From Bolinopsis microptera (taxonomy: Eukaryota > Ctenophora > Tentaculata > Lobata > Bolinopsidae), in the NCBI RefSeq assembly GCF_026151205.1, contig NC_087080.1, forward strand, positions 9,595,837 to 9,659,836: a stretch of DNA of 64,000 nucleotides, given 5' to 3'. Under the pieces are notes generated by a model. The model was given only the letters and a program-made list of their open reading frames with translations, was not told where the DNA came from and did not search any database. Of this stretch, positions 1-10,087 are shown piece by piece (positions within the stretch are counted from its first letter, which is position 1; the number at the start of each line of letters is the position of its first letter). Both the position numbers and the translations under genes were made by a program.

Positions 1-20
1 GAGGTGGTGGCTCGGCAGAC

Positions 21-470
21 TCAGGGTGGGTAACCAGGGTGGGTAACCAGGGTGGGTAACCAGGGTGGGTAACCAGGGTGGGTAACCAGGGTGGGTAACC
101 AGGGTGGGTAACCAGGGTGGGTAACCAGGGTGGGTAACCAGGGTGGGTAACCAGGGTGGGTAACCAGGGTGGGTAACCAGGATGGGTAACCAGGGTGGGT
201 AACCAGGGTGGGTAACCAGGGTGGGTAACCAGGGTGGGTAACCAGGGTGGGTAACCAGGGTGGGTAACCAGGGTGGGTAACCAGGGTGGGTAACCAGGGT
301 GGGTAACCAGGGTGGGTAACCATGGTAGGTTACCAGGGTGGGTAACCAGGGTGAGTAAGTGTAACCAGGGTGGGTAACCAGGGTGGGTAACCAGGGTGGG
401 AACTAGGGTGGGTAACCAGGGCCGGGTGGGAACTAGGGTGGGTAACCATGGTGGGTAACCAGGGTGGGTT
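21..470. repeat. 13-bp minisatellite in a MAP3K1-like intron
   Basis: The unit ccagggtgggtaa is repeated about 30 times, nearly perfectly to position 320 and then with variants and small indels. The array reads openly in one antisense frame only because a 13-bp unit gives a 39-nt coding period; that frame is not a gene. Nothing else is seen between it and the first exon at 613. Confidence 0.95.
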
Positions 471-612
471 CCTGTCTAATATAATAACCATCATACTTTT
501 ATTTTTCATTCGCTTTCTAAATCTTTCTTGTCACAATGCATTGAACACACTCTCTCTGTCGCAAAGGCCAATCCCCTAATATTGAGTGATCTAACCTCTA
601 ATGGTATGACAG

Positions 613-731
613 GTGCTACTCCGGCTCCTGACAGAGCGACCCCTCTACTTCACTCTACCTGAGAAAAGAGACCCCCAAGTTAAGGATAAGGCTCCAAGAC
701 TCTCCAACTACGGTGATATTCATCTCGACAG
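613..731 (+). CDS. MAP3K1: MAP3K1-like exon A
   Basis: Flanked by acceptor gacag and donor gtatgc. It encodes [13 protein letters not shown]... ending LDR, and it ends in phase 2. It is the first exon visible in the window. Confidence 0.7.
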
Positions 732-3700
732 GTATGCAAGATTGTTATCTCGTTTGATGGTATGGCACTGCTTATTTGGCAGCAGCCCAAGTTTTACTAT
801 TTTCTATAGGTAGATCTCTTCGGCGTATATATTGTTCAACTCTGTATTTTATATCGAGCTTATCGATACAGATTCCAGAAAATATATGTTCACTGTTTCA
901 GTACAAGTATGCACAAGCGATTGTTCAAGATTATTGACTTTGCGATACAAGGAATGGCTATCTCTCACTTTAGCGTGAGGAAAACGGGTTCAAGAGTCCT
1001 CAGGGAATCAATAAGGTTTGGAAAACTTTTAATCGTCCAAATGTTTTGTTATACTCAATACTCTTACACAAATTTCCTAATATCCAATGCAATTACTTCA
1101 TTTGTTCACAAAATATTAAAGGGATAAAACAAAAATACAAATTTGTCCCTCTCTCTAGGAGAGCCAGTAAAGATCCTGACGCCCTGATGGAGATTAAGAC
1201 CCTGTTAACCTCCCTCGGCAGAAACAGTAACCCAATGTTAACGATATACGCATCAGTACTCAGAGAGGAGGCTCTCAAGAAACATAAATCTTCCCCCGAG
1301 GTTAAATTGACTACCATTTTATAATTATGACCTTCCCTTTATCCGTTCATCCCTTGTCTGTTTTATTTTGAAACAGTCAACTAACAATTTAAATATTTTG
1401 ATCAATGAAATAACTGTTCGCATCATGCTGTACCAACTGAAAAATTGCTCTAGATTTTACAGATACAATCGCAGGAACAGCAACAGTTTACACAGATGAT
1501 GATCCCTCGACCGCAACAAGCAGTCGAAACGGACGGAAGATCTCGCGACACCAGTTACTTTGACAATACATCACGTGATAGCGGTTACCATGACATCACG
1601 TCACGTGACAACCCGATCAGTTACCGTAACGACAACGTCAACATGCCAGCACAACGCCGAAAGTACTTTGACAGCAAGCCTCCCAGTATCGAGATCAGTT
1701 CTGATAATGAAACTCCCTTCGAACATTCTGACAGCTTTAGTTCACAGGTGAGCTTATGTTCATTTTAAATGCGTTCATTTCTCTCTGTAAATCATGGAAT
1801 TCTCTCTCCTATCATGAAATTATTTTCGTTAAAACATTTCTTACCGTTGGAACTTGGATTCAGGCCATCTGTTGGAACTTGGATTCAGGAATTCTTGCAG
1901 ATAATGACATTAGTATTACTGTTATCTACTATACAAACGTGTTCAATACCAAACGTGTTGAATACGTAGTGATCATACGTATGTATTATATACTGTTATC
2001 TGCACTCAAAAGTTCTTTATATGCTTCCCCCACCAGGGCTCAAGCCACTTCTCTCGTTCCTCCTCAATCTACTCTTCGCCCTACACCCCTTCCTACGCCT
2101 CATCCTACTCATCTTCCTACATGAACGAGCAGTCCCCCTCCACCTCCCGCTACAGTACCCCCAGTAACGTGAGTTAAGGTTATCATGTAAATTAGTTCTT
2201 GTGTAGCTTTGTTTTATTTGATTCTGGAAACCTGCTAGTCGAAAGCTTTGTTCGAGGAATTTAAAATCAGTTATGCTCTAGTTTATATAAATAATATTTT
2301 TTATTGCATCAAAAAATATCTATCAGTAATAACTTAGTCGTGGGTTCAGCTTTGTTTTTGTAGGATACAGCTTAGTTAAGGGTTTAAGGGGCCGGGCCGG
2401 GACTCTAGGTTGTTAAGATTTTGCCTCGTCAAAATATTGATTTTAAGGGATGTATTTTCAATCAGAATTTTCAGTCGGCATTTAGATGACTAAAAAAGAA
2501 AATAGTATACTCATATACTGCACCTCTAAGAAGACTCCTTTTTTGCTGTCCTGCCACATACTGCAGACCAAAACAGACAATTTCCAATAATAATATGTTA
2601 CTGACAAGTTCATGCTCCATTTAAGCAGAAATACACGCAGCCAAAAAAGCGAACATTTCTATTTTAACACTGCTATTAGTCGGCGTGTACAGTGTTTGAC
2701 AAAGGAAATACTAATTACTCTATTTTGTACAGACGGCTGATTCAGCCGGCTACACGAATGTTTTCATCCCGTTCAAAATTACAGAAATAATTGCAGAGAA
2801 GCGACAATCTGCAATCTGTATCCCTAACAAATCTTTGTAGAATCTCTAAAGTTTCAGTCATAGTCTTAAAACCAAAAATGCTTACAAATACGTGGCTGAC
2901 TCTAAGGCTTACCCAGACCTGAGATCATGTGAACATGATGTGAAGACCAGATAGCGACATTTCCACAGTCGGACTACCAACGACTTGTCCGAAATCAAAC
3001 GTCAAAATAAATACGAATGTCCCAGTAATATAGTGCTATCCTGATTTAGAGCGAGAAGCGTTCTCGACTTTCTTGTTTTGAAACACTTGTAGTTTTACTG
3101 TAAAATCGGTGAGTTGAAATGTAATCGTGACCCAAATAAACGTGGGGTAAGCTGACCTCCAGCACATTCAACCCGGATATGTTGGTGTCGTAACCACTGT
3201 GTCGTAACTACTGTACACTGTACACATAGAACTAATTAGGTGTTGATTAGGGTTGACGTGCACTAACAAGCTTACTTTAGATATGTAATTTAACCTTTTT
3301 ACACAGTACAAAATGTACCGGTTTTATTAGCAAGTGTCTTATTCAGTGATGCAGTTGTTATTACGACTTACGTCATATGAATCAATGTAAACGTCATGAT
3401 AAATTGCTGACTTCTTCACTTATTTATGACGTCACAATTTCCACAGACCCCTAAAACACTGATAATAGAGTCGGAGGTGTTCAAGTTTGACAACCTACCA
3501 TCTACTTCAAGTTCCCCTGTTCCAATGTAGCTACACCAGAAACAGCTAAACGCGTCGACTCTCCCAACCGCTTTAACCCTAGCAGTAAGTATTCTCATAT
3601 TTGTCTAAAAAGAATATTAATTTATTTTATCAAATGTGTCCAACTTGCACGACACAGATACGCATGTATTATGACTGAGAATACTTATTATTTTACCATC

Positions 3701-6700
3701 GAACGGTTTTCAATTGACCATAATTTACCAGTATTGTATACCAATCAATTTCTTTATTCCTGTCGGGTATTCAAGAGCAAAGCTTTATTTCTGAACTTTC
3801 TTATATTCGTGTATTTATATGCGGTAATATTGCTATACACCATGCGTGATAAGATAGATATTAAAATGATTCTAATTTTAAACATGTATAGGATGTATGT
3901 ATAGAGTAACACTATATTAACAGGGGTGATAAGAAGTAGCTCACAGCTAATAGAAAGATCACGACATGCTGAACTAGGGGTCATACGAAGTAGCTCACAA
4001 CTCATTGAACCCTACAAACAGAGACCACTTTCAAAGCAGAGAGGTGAGAGAGGTGAGAGGGTGAGAGGGAGAGAGGGTGAGAGGGTGAGAGGGTGAGAGG
4101 GTAAGAGGGTGAGAGGGAGAGAGGGTGAGAGGGTGAGAGGGTGAGAGGGTGAGAGGGTGAGAGGGTGAGAGGGTGAGAGGGTGAGAGGGTGAGAGGGTGA
4201 GAGGGTGAGAGGGTGAGAGGGTGAGAGGGTGAGAGGGTGAGAGGGTGAGAGGGTGAGAGGGTGAGAGGGTGAGAGGGTGAGAGGGTGAGAGGGTGAGAGG
4301 GTGAGAGGGTGAGAGGGTGAGAGGGTGAGAGGGTGAGAGGGTGAGAGGGTGAGAGGGTGAGAGGGTGAGAGGGTGAGAGGGTGAGAGGGTGAGAGGGTGA
4401 GAGGGTGAGAGGGTGAGAGGGTGAGAGGGTGAGAGGGTGAGAGGGTGAGAGGGTGAGAGGGGGAGAGGGGGAGAGGGGAGAGGGGAGAGGGTCAGAGGGT
4501 CAGAGGGTCAGAGGGTCAGAGGGTCAGAGGGTCAGAGGGTCAGAGGGTCAGATGAGTTAGAGGGGAGGGGGGAAGATACAGGATTATGCTTTCCTTCAAT
4601 TATGCTATTTGACAATAGAAAAACGTCACCGATCAATCTGTTTATGTCCCTCACCCTCGTTCTGTCCCTCAGTTTGGTGGAGAGTGTAGCTCAGGGAAGA
4701 GTTCTCGGAGGACGAGTTTCGGACCAGAGGCGCTGTTACGGCGCGACAGCGACGCTCCTGCCGGCAGAGGTACAATCATTACATAAAACACTCTGCAAAC
4801 CCCGGGAAATGTACTAACCAATTATTCTGGAAATTGTTACCGATTTTATAATGTGATTATAATCTTTATTTAACTCAGGGAAGAGGAAAGGGAGGATGCC
4901 CCGCCCACAGTCCTTACCCACAATGGAGGCACTGTTCCAGGATATCCCTCCTAACTCACTCCACGCAGCACACCCCATGAACAACTCCCCCAGCCCCAGG
5001 TACTGTCTTTATAATAACCATCTGTTACGTTATTGTGTGACGTCACGTGATCGGGTGACATCACGTGACTAAGTACCATAATGGGTATAATAAACCGCCA
5101 TAAAAAGCCATGAACTTAACCGATCCTTGTAGGAGTTTTGTAAGAAGGCGTCAGTCTGAATCAGTAGGGTTAACTGTGACACGTGATAAAAAGACCCGGT
5201 TCCGGGCCTCGTTTCACGGGGATAAAAATGCGTTATCTGAAGATCTGGACCACTTGTTCCAGCGAGAGTGAGTGTAATGTGAGAGTTGGTTTGAAATGCG
5301 TGTGATGTGAACTTATTGTGTGATATTGCGTGATATTGTGTGATATTGTGTGATATTAGAGTGGAGTGAAGAGTCTTGTTTGTTTTTAGAGTGTCTCATT
5401 ATTATATAGCGTGCAGCATTCAGCAGTTTCCAGTAATCTTCAGCTGTTGTAATTTTATTGAATTAAACCTGCTTGCTAGTAGTTATAGTAGTAAGCTATT
5501 TGTTCCCTTTGTAGGCGTGAACATCATTCGTTTTAACCACTTAACGTCCTGGAACTACTACTACTATGTCGGAGCTAAGTCCGATCTACGCCAGAAAACC
5601 CCCTCCATATATCCCTGTCCCGCATCAGGGTTCGCAGTTCCTCTTTAGAGTTTGTCCCAACTTCCTTCAGTAACATAGACAAGTAGCTTTGTCTTGGTCG
5701 GCCTTGATTTAACGTCCTGGAACTTAAAGGCAAAATATTATTTTCAATAATATTGTCCATTTTTAACTAACATTAGCATCGTAATATAAAAGGCATCTGG
5801 AGCTGAGAAAGCTTACATTTCCTCTAGACTAAGTTAAGGTCGACTTTAATCTTTTCCTGCCGGACGTATCAGACGAATAAAAACGTTCGAAGCCGTACAA
5901 AATGCCAGTATAATTTGTTAGATCAATGCTCATGCTTCATCTCTGGCATTACAAGTGATTTTCGTGAAATTCTCGCCAACGAACGAGACAGAATAATCTG
6001 TGACTTTTACACTAACTGGGATACAAGCGTTTTTGGAATGCGCGAAGCACTTTTTTGTAACCTAAGTTGGTAAACGTACATCTAACTTTATGCGCGCCTT
6101 TGGTCGGTCGGTCAGTAGCCAGATTCAAGACCATTATGTTGGTGTAAATAACATTTATCCATGCAACAACTATAATTGGTGCCACCAACTTCATAAAATA
6201 AGCAGACTTTATGTTTTGCATTTTACGCTTGTTGACCCTACTTTGCCCACAGTGAAGCAGGAACGAGCAGCGCCAGCAGCAGCAACTCAGGAAAGAAATG
6301 CTTGCGGGCGGACGAAGACTACGAGTTAGCCATAGCTCGAGCTAAACACCTTTCACTAGGTAAGGTATTCTGACAGTGAGAGAATTCTATCAACTTCCCC
6401 TTTTCTCAGGCCTTTAATATGTAAAATGTTCCTTCTTCATAAAAACATGCTCAGTGAGGGATACCGTAAGGGGTCGTTCACACATTACGTAATCAGCTGA
6501 GGGGGGGGGGGGGGGGGGAAAAAATGTTCCAAAAATGATTACGTAATATGTGAACGACCTTTAACTTCTGAGTCAGTCTAACCCCTTTGTCAGTCATGAA
6601 AATGGACGGACTTTGGGTGATCCAGTTGCAATTTGGTCCGGTATAAGCTGATCAATTGTCCTGTGTTTCCTAGCAGTAGGAAATTGTCAGTAGTTAACTG

Positions 6701-8601
6701 TTCAACTTGCAGGTCAAGCTCCACTGCCAGATATCGAGGCGTTTCAGAACTGCAATGATATGATCCTTCACTCACCAAATGGGGTTAGTAATTAGTACCT
6801 CTAGAATTCATTACTAGCCATCACAGGCAGCAGTTGTTGTGTTATATCCCTGATTTATGACTGCTTATTAATGAGTGGACGGTAATTACTTATGTGACTA
6901 TCCTCGGTGCTTTTATTGCTTAGTTTTGTGTTGACTTTGAATTGTGTGAAACTTCACCTAAATTCACAGTTAAAAAGGGTTACAACTGTTCCTTTACTAA
7001 AGCTTAGTTATATCCCAGACGAATGGTTCGTATGTAGAAGGAGTACACTGGAAGCGAGGGCAGCAGATAGGAGTTGGAGGCTGCAGCACGTGCTATAGCG
7101 CGTGGGATATTAGCCAGGGCCAACTCATGTGTGTCAAACAGGTATGAGGGGAGTGTCTATAATAGACTAATTAATTGTATACATCATAATCAGTTTTAAA
7201 AATGAAAACCCCGATGGACTCTCCTGAAAACTAGAAAAATATATCAAAATTGAATAAAAAATTATATCAAATGTGATAATTTGTAACAAATGTAATCAAT
7301 GGTGTATTAATTTTAATTTTTAAAGTCGCAGGTCAAATTCAATAAACGGCAAAAATTAATTAATAATAAAGGAAAGTTTTGTTTACACATGAACTTACAA
7401 TCACATCACACTTACGATGCGGTCAGATTGACCACTTGTTGCAAGTTACTAGGTTTTATAGCTGATGATAGATGGACAAATTGTTAATTGAGATGATACA
7501 AATGACCATCACTGAAATGTAACCTCTAACTCCATTTGTTCAGGTGTCGTTCATTCGAAACACAGAATCAGAACAAAATGAAGTGATAGAGAATATTCGA
7601 GAAGAAATCAGCAACATGAGACAGATCAGTCATAGGAATATAGTCCGGCTTATCGGTTAGTTTATCACATATTCTTTATATTATTCTTTATATCATCGTC
7701 CTTCTCATTATCTGAACTACATAGGGGTAGTTCACATATTACGTAATCACTTTTTGGACAATTTTTAACCCCCCCCCCTCCGCCCCTCCGTAATCAGTTT
7801 TACACATAGCTATTGATTACGTAATATGTGCCCCCCCCCCCCCCCCCCCCCCCTTATGTGAACGACCCCATAGTTATGAATATCTAAATTCTTTAAGTTT
7901 AGGCTATATCTTGTTTGAAACTGTTCATTGAAAGTGAACGAAACTAAACATTATTTAATGGCTATTGTTTTACAGGAGCTATACAACTGGACGCCCACTT
8001 CAATATATTTGTAGAGTGGATGCCTGGTGGTTCCATCTCCTCCCTGCTGGACACCTACGGTCCCTTCGAGGAGAAGGTTCTCCTGAACTACTCCCAACAG
8101 ATAATACTGGCAGTGGACTACCTCCACACAAACCGGTACCTACACAGGGACCTGAAGGGAGCTAACAGTCTGGTGGATAGCACTGGGAGGGTGTTAAAGG
8201 TCGGGGACTTTGGAACGGCAGCTAAACTCCACGCCAGCATCACACCCGCAGGTCAGTTCAGAGGGGAGCTGCTGGGGACTGTAGCCTTCATGGCACCAGA
8301 GGTACTGAGAGGGGAGGACTATGGGAGACATTGTGATGTGTGGAGTGTGGGGTGCTGTATGCTGGAGATGGCGGAGGGGAAGCCTCCTTGGAACGCGCGA
8401 GCTCTTACCAATCATCTGGCTCTGATTTACAAGATAGCGTCAGCTTCTGTCTCTCCTCCCGTACCTGAACACCTTTCTGCAGCTACTAAAGACCTCATTA
8501 AACGGTGTTTGCACAGTGATCCTAAGGGAAGAGCTTCTGCTTCAGAGTTGTTAACTCATGCTGTGTTTACACGCCTGCCTCACCTTTCTCTCCCTGAATG
8601 A
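613..8601 (+). CDS. MAP3K1: MAP3K1/MEKK1-like MAP kinase kinase kinase, 3' part (14 exons)
   Basis: This is a serine/threonine kinase at the MAP3K level, which phosphorylates MAP2Ks upstream of JNK/ERK. Exons: 613-731, 1159-1300, 1463-1747, 2037-2168, 3447-3584 (or 3512-3584), 3924-4043, 4695-4769, 4879-4999, 5133-5267, 6253-6359, 6713-6783, 7019-7141, 7544-7655, 7976-8601. With 3512 as the fifth exon start they total 2241 nt and all phases match. The first exons encode a helical region, the middle is Ser/Pro/Arg-rich and of low complexity, and the last three carry the kinase: [15 protein letters not shown] (glycine loop), LMCVKQ (lysine), [33 protein letters not shown] and DVWSVGC. The match to animal MAP3K1 is specific, for instance [11 protein letters not shown] and the [11 protein letters not shown] region. 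The N-terminal RING/SWIM part lies upstream of the window. Orthology is from remembered family sequence. Confidence 0.9.
1159..1300 (+). CDS. MAP3K1: MAP3K1-like exon B
   Basis: Acceptor ctctctag. It encodes [16 protein letters not shown]... to KKHKSSPE. The donor gttaaa is weak but is the only one that keeps the frame (phase 2 in, phase 0 out) before an in-frame stop at 1321. Confidence 0.65.
1463..1747 (+). CDS. MAP3K1: MAP3K1-like exon C (Gln/Ser/Asp-rich linker)
   Basis: Acceptor ttttacag, donor gtgagc, 95 codons in phase 0. It encodes [17 protein letters not shown] and then a Ser/Arg/Asp-rich low-complexity linker. The coding sequence itself carries two TCACGTGA palindromes. Confidence 0.7.
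2037..2168 (+). CDS. MAP3K1: MAP3K1-like exon D (Ser/Tyr-rich)
   Basis: Acceptor ccaccag, donor gtgagt, 44 codons in phase 0. It encodes [20 protein letters not shown] and further Ser/Tyr-rich sequence ending in STPSN. Confidence 0.75.
3447..3584 (+). CDS. MAP3K1: MAP3K1-like exon E with a frame problem
   Basis: A good acceptor (atttccacag) opens the frame [16 protein letters not shown]..., which meets TAG at 3528-3530. The downstream half reads well in another frame ([15 protein letters not shown]) and that frame joins the next exon in the correct phase. Either the exon really starts at 3512 (acceptor ctacttcaag, phase 0) or one base is missing near 3527 in this allele or assembly. Donor gtaagt follows 3584. 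Confidence 0.5.
3924..4043 (+). CDS. MAP3K1: MAP3K1-like exon F
   Basis: Acceptor attaacag. It encodes [17 protein letters not shown] and a second internal copy, [11 protein letters not shown], so the exon contains a tandem duplication at the protein level. Its donor gtgaga is the first unit of the 8-bp minisatellite that fills the following intron. Confidence 0.65.
4041..4556 (+). repeat. 8-bp minisatellite gtgagagg starting at a splice donor
   Basis: About 55 near-perfect copies of gtgagagg are followed by a variant block with unit cagagggt. The array begins directly at the exon F donor, so each unit is itself a donor-like GTGAG motif. Confidence 0.95.
4695..4769 (+). CDS. MAP3K1: MAP3K1-like exon G
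   Basis: It encodes [20 protein letters not shown]. The acceptor at 4693-4694 (agctcag) joins exon F in phase; an alternative acceptor at 4671-4672 adds FGGECSS in the same frame but would need a phase-0 upstream exon. Donor gtacaa. Confidence 0.65.
4879..4999 (+). CDS. MAP3K1: MAP3K1-like exon H
   Basis: Acceptor taactcag, donor gtactg. It encodes [20 protein letters not shown] and continues to NNSPSPR, a basic and proline-rich linker. Confidence 0.75.
5133..5267 (+). CDS. MAP3K1: MAP3K1-like exon I
   Basis: Acceptor ccttgtag, donor gtgagt. It encodes [20 protein letters not shown] and then a segment ending LDHLFQRE. Confidence 0.75.
6253..6359 (+). CDS. MAP3K1: MAP3K1-like exon J
   Basis: Acceptor tgcccacag, donor gtaagg. 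It encodes a Ser-rich stretch followed by [20 protein letters not shown]. Confidence 0.75.
6470..6561. mobile_element. MITE with gtcgttcaca TIRs, copy 1
   Basis: Terminal inverted repeats related to gtcgttcacatattacgtaa flank a poly-G core (about 18 G). TAA is present at both ends, fitting a 3-bp target duplication. The related copies at 7724 and 16650 support a family. Confidence 0.75.
6713..6783 (+). CDS. MAP3K1: MAP3K1-like exon K
   Basis: Acceptor cttgcag, donor gttagt. It encodes [20 protein letters not shown] and ends PNG in phase 0, just N-terminal to the kinase domain. Confidence 0.75.
7019..7141 (+). CDS. MAP3K1: MAP3K1-like exon L: glycine loop and VAIK-type lysine
   Basis: Acceptor atcccag, donor gtatga, 41 codons. 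It carries GVGGCSTC (nucleotide-binding loop) and the catalytic lysine in LMCVKQ. Confidence 0.9.
7544..7655 (+). CDS. MAP3K1: MAP3K1-like exon M: helix C
   Basis: It encodes [20 protein letters not shown] then [15 protein letters not shown]. The helix C glutamate lies in NIREEI. Donor gttagt. Confidence 0.9.
7724..7869. mobile_element. MITE with gtcgttcaca TIRs, copy 2
   Basis: The left TIR ggggtagttcacatattacg and the right TIR read in reverse match each other. The core holds poly-C runs. ATA at 7721-7723 and 7870-7872 is a clean 3-bp target duplication. It sits in the intron before the last MAP3K1-like exon. Confidence 0.85.
7976..8601 (+). CDS. MAP3K1: MAP3K1-like exon N: kinase C-lobe and stop
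   Basis: Acceptor gttttacag. It encodes the hinge ([14 protein letters not shown]), [15 protein letters not shown], the MAPEVLRG segment, DVWSVGC, KPPWNA and the final helices to LPHLSLPE, then TGA. All catalytic residues are present. Confidence 0.95.
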
Positions 8602-9102
8602 TAATTTATTTATGTATTTAGTTTATTGTCATTATTCGACTTCTCAATTGAGTGAACCAGGCCAGAATTCAAAGTCAGTGATACAACAATAACTATGTAG
8701 AATAAAGATATAAACTTTCAAAAGTATTTAAACACGGGGATTTAATATTTCTATTTATAAGAAGTTGTTTTTATGTTTAGTTTTTAGCAGGATTTCCTGT
8801 ATTTAATTTCAATATTTGTTTTAGACTGACATAATTTTGTATCTTTTATTCCGAAACATTTTTATGGTGTCTTTGAAATTATGGCAGTAATATATTTTAT
8901 ACATTGTTTATAAATTGTTTATTACTTAAGTGACTCTGAAAGCGACTGATCTTTTGTTGGATATCAAATAAGTTAATAAATAAATAAATAAATAGTTAAA
9001 TATCAAATAATCTCAGCCTTAAAACGGTTGTTCCCTATATAAATAAATAATAAATAGTTAAATATCAAATAATCTCAACCTTAAAACGGTTGTTCCCTAA
9101 AT
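8602..9102. other. Convergent intergenic spacer with a local tandem duplication
   Basis: No gene is seen. A segment ending aaaacggttgttccct is present twice (about 8988-9037 and 9051-9098), each copy preceded by a taaa-rich run. Confidence 0.7.
8701..8706 (+). terminator. Polyadenylation signal of the MAP3K1-like gene
   Basis: A canonical AATAAA 100 nt after the stop codon. Confidence 0.65.
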
Positions 9103-10002
9103 TTAAGCGTAGAGAATACTATCAGCGATCTGTTTCACTTCGTTTACAAGTTCTTCGACGGATTCAGCAGACTGGTCACTCTTGTCAGGCTTGGATCGGG
9201 ATCGTCTGTTCTTGAACCAGTGGGAGACAGATTTGAACTCCATTCCGGTATCTCTAGAGATGATTCTTCTCTCTACAGCAGTTGGGTACTGGTTCTGTTC
9301 GTAATATCTGATAAGGTAGTCCCGGGCACTTTGCTTCAGGTTGTAAGAGGTCTGCTCTCCATTCCAGATGGTTTTTGGGAGAGGGTGTCTCTTCCTCAGA
9401 CGGTATCTAATCATTGGAGTCAGCTTCTTCTGGGTTTTGTTGATGTGATTCTGATAGACACTGTCCAACCAGAGGTCTCGTAGCTCCTGTACTGCTGATT
9501 GGGGGAAGTTGGTGGTTGAGATGAACTGCTGGAACTCAGGGTAACGTTGGTTCTGGTAGAGGCACCGAGCAAAGAGGAGAGAAGGGTCTTCTTGAGGGAC
9601 CTGGTTAGGAGTGCTAGGAGGAGTGGGGTAGTGGAACACGGTCGAGGGAGAGGAGACAGGGGGAGTCTGAGGAGGTAGGGTGATTGTAGGATAGCTGTTA
9701 CAGGGCAGTAGCTCCTGCTCGGGTTTGATTGCAGTATGGTACTGGTAACCAGCTGAGGAGGTAGTATGGGGCACAGAAGGTAGGTTGATATGAGGTCTGG
9801 GCTGGTAGCTCGAGACAGGAGGGTAGCTATGTAGATAGCTAGGTTCTACTTGATAGCTAGCTGAAGTACAGTGTGGATAGCTAGCTGTACTATAGGTATT
9901 GTAGCTAGCTGTAGTACTAGTACAATTAGGGTATCCGCCCAGATAGATAGGCTGCATGGGAGGAAGCTCCATTGGTGCTGGAATGGAAGCATAGGGGTAC
10001 AT
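9103..10002 (-). CDS. SIX-class homeodomain transcription factor, intronless and divergent
   Basis: A 299-residue protein on one exon. Residues about 1-135 are Tyr/Ser/Pro/Thr-rich and disordered. Residues about 140-200 match only the second half of a SIX domain (DPSLLFARCLYQNQRYPEF, LRDLWLDSVYQN). The homeodomain follows at about 201-270: LRKRHPLPKTIWNGEQTSY is the SIX signature and SVSHWFKNRRSRSK is helix 3, with Lys at position 50 and the invariant W, F, N and R. Known SIX proteins bind DNA with this homeodomain and recruit Eya via the SIX domain; the shortened SIX domain here makes Eya binding doubtful (inference). It cannot be placed in the SIX1/2, 3/6 or 4/5 subfamily by eye. The gene is convergent with MAP3K1. 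Confidence 0.88.
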   Translation of the reverse strand: MYPYASIPAPMELPPMQPIYLGGYPNCTSTTASYNTYSTASYPHCTSASYQVEPSYLHSYPPVSSYQPRPHINLPSVPHTTSSAGYQYHTAIKPEQELLPCNSYPTITLPPQTPPVSSPSTVFHYPTPPSTPNQVPQEDPSLLFARCLYQNQRYPEFQQFISTTNFPQSAVQELRDLWLDSVYQNHINKTQKKLTPMIRYRLRKRHPLPKTIWNGEQTSYNLKQSARDYLIRYYEQNQYPTAVERRIISRDTGMEFKSVSHWFKNRRSRSKPDKSDQSAESVEELVNEVKQIADSILYA

Positions 10003-10079
10003 TTCGTAATAGTTCGTATCTGTGTTCGTAGTGAGTAGTTGTTAACTAGAGATGATATGAAAGCTGACGTATCGGCTGG

Positions 10080-10087
10080 TATATATA
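10080..10087 (-). promoter_or_regulatory. Possible TATA box of the SIX-like gene
   Basis: TATATATA lies 78 bp upstream of the ATG at 10002, leaving room for a short 5' UTR. Confidence 0.35.

Noticed and set aside
909-1127. 72-codon ORF near the MAP3K1-like exons
   Set aside because: It lies in the intron between two in-phase exons and lacks fitting splice sites.
4041-4556. Telomere-like repeat
   Set aside because: The gtgagagg unit differs from the TTAGGG-type animal telomere repeat and the array is intronic, starting at a splice donor.
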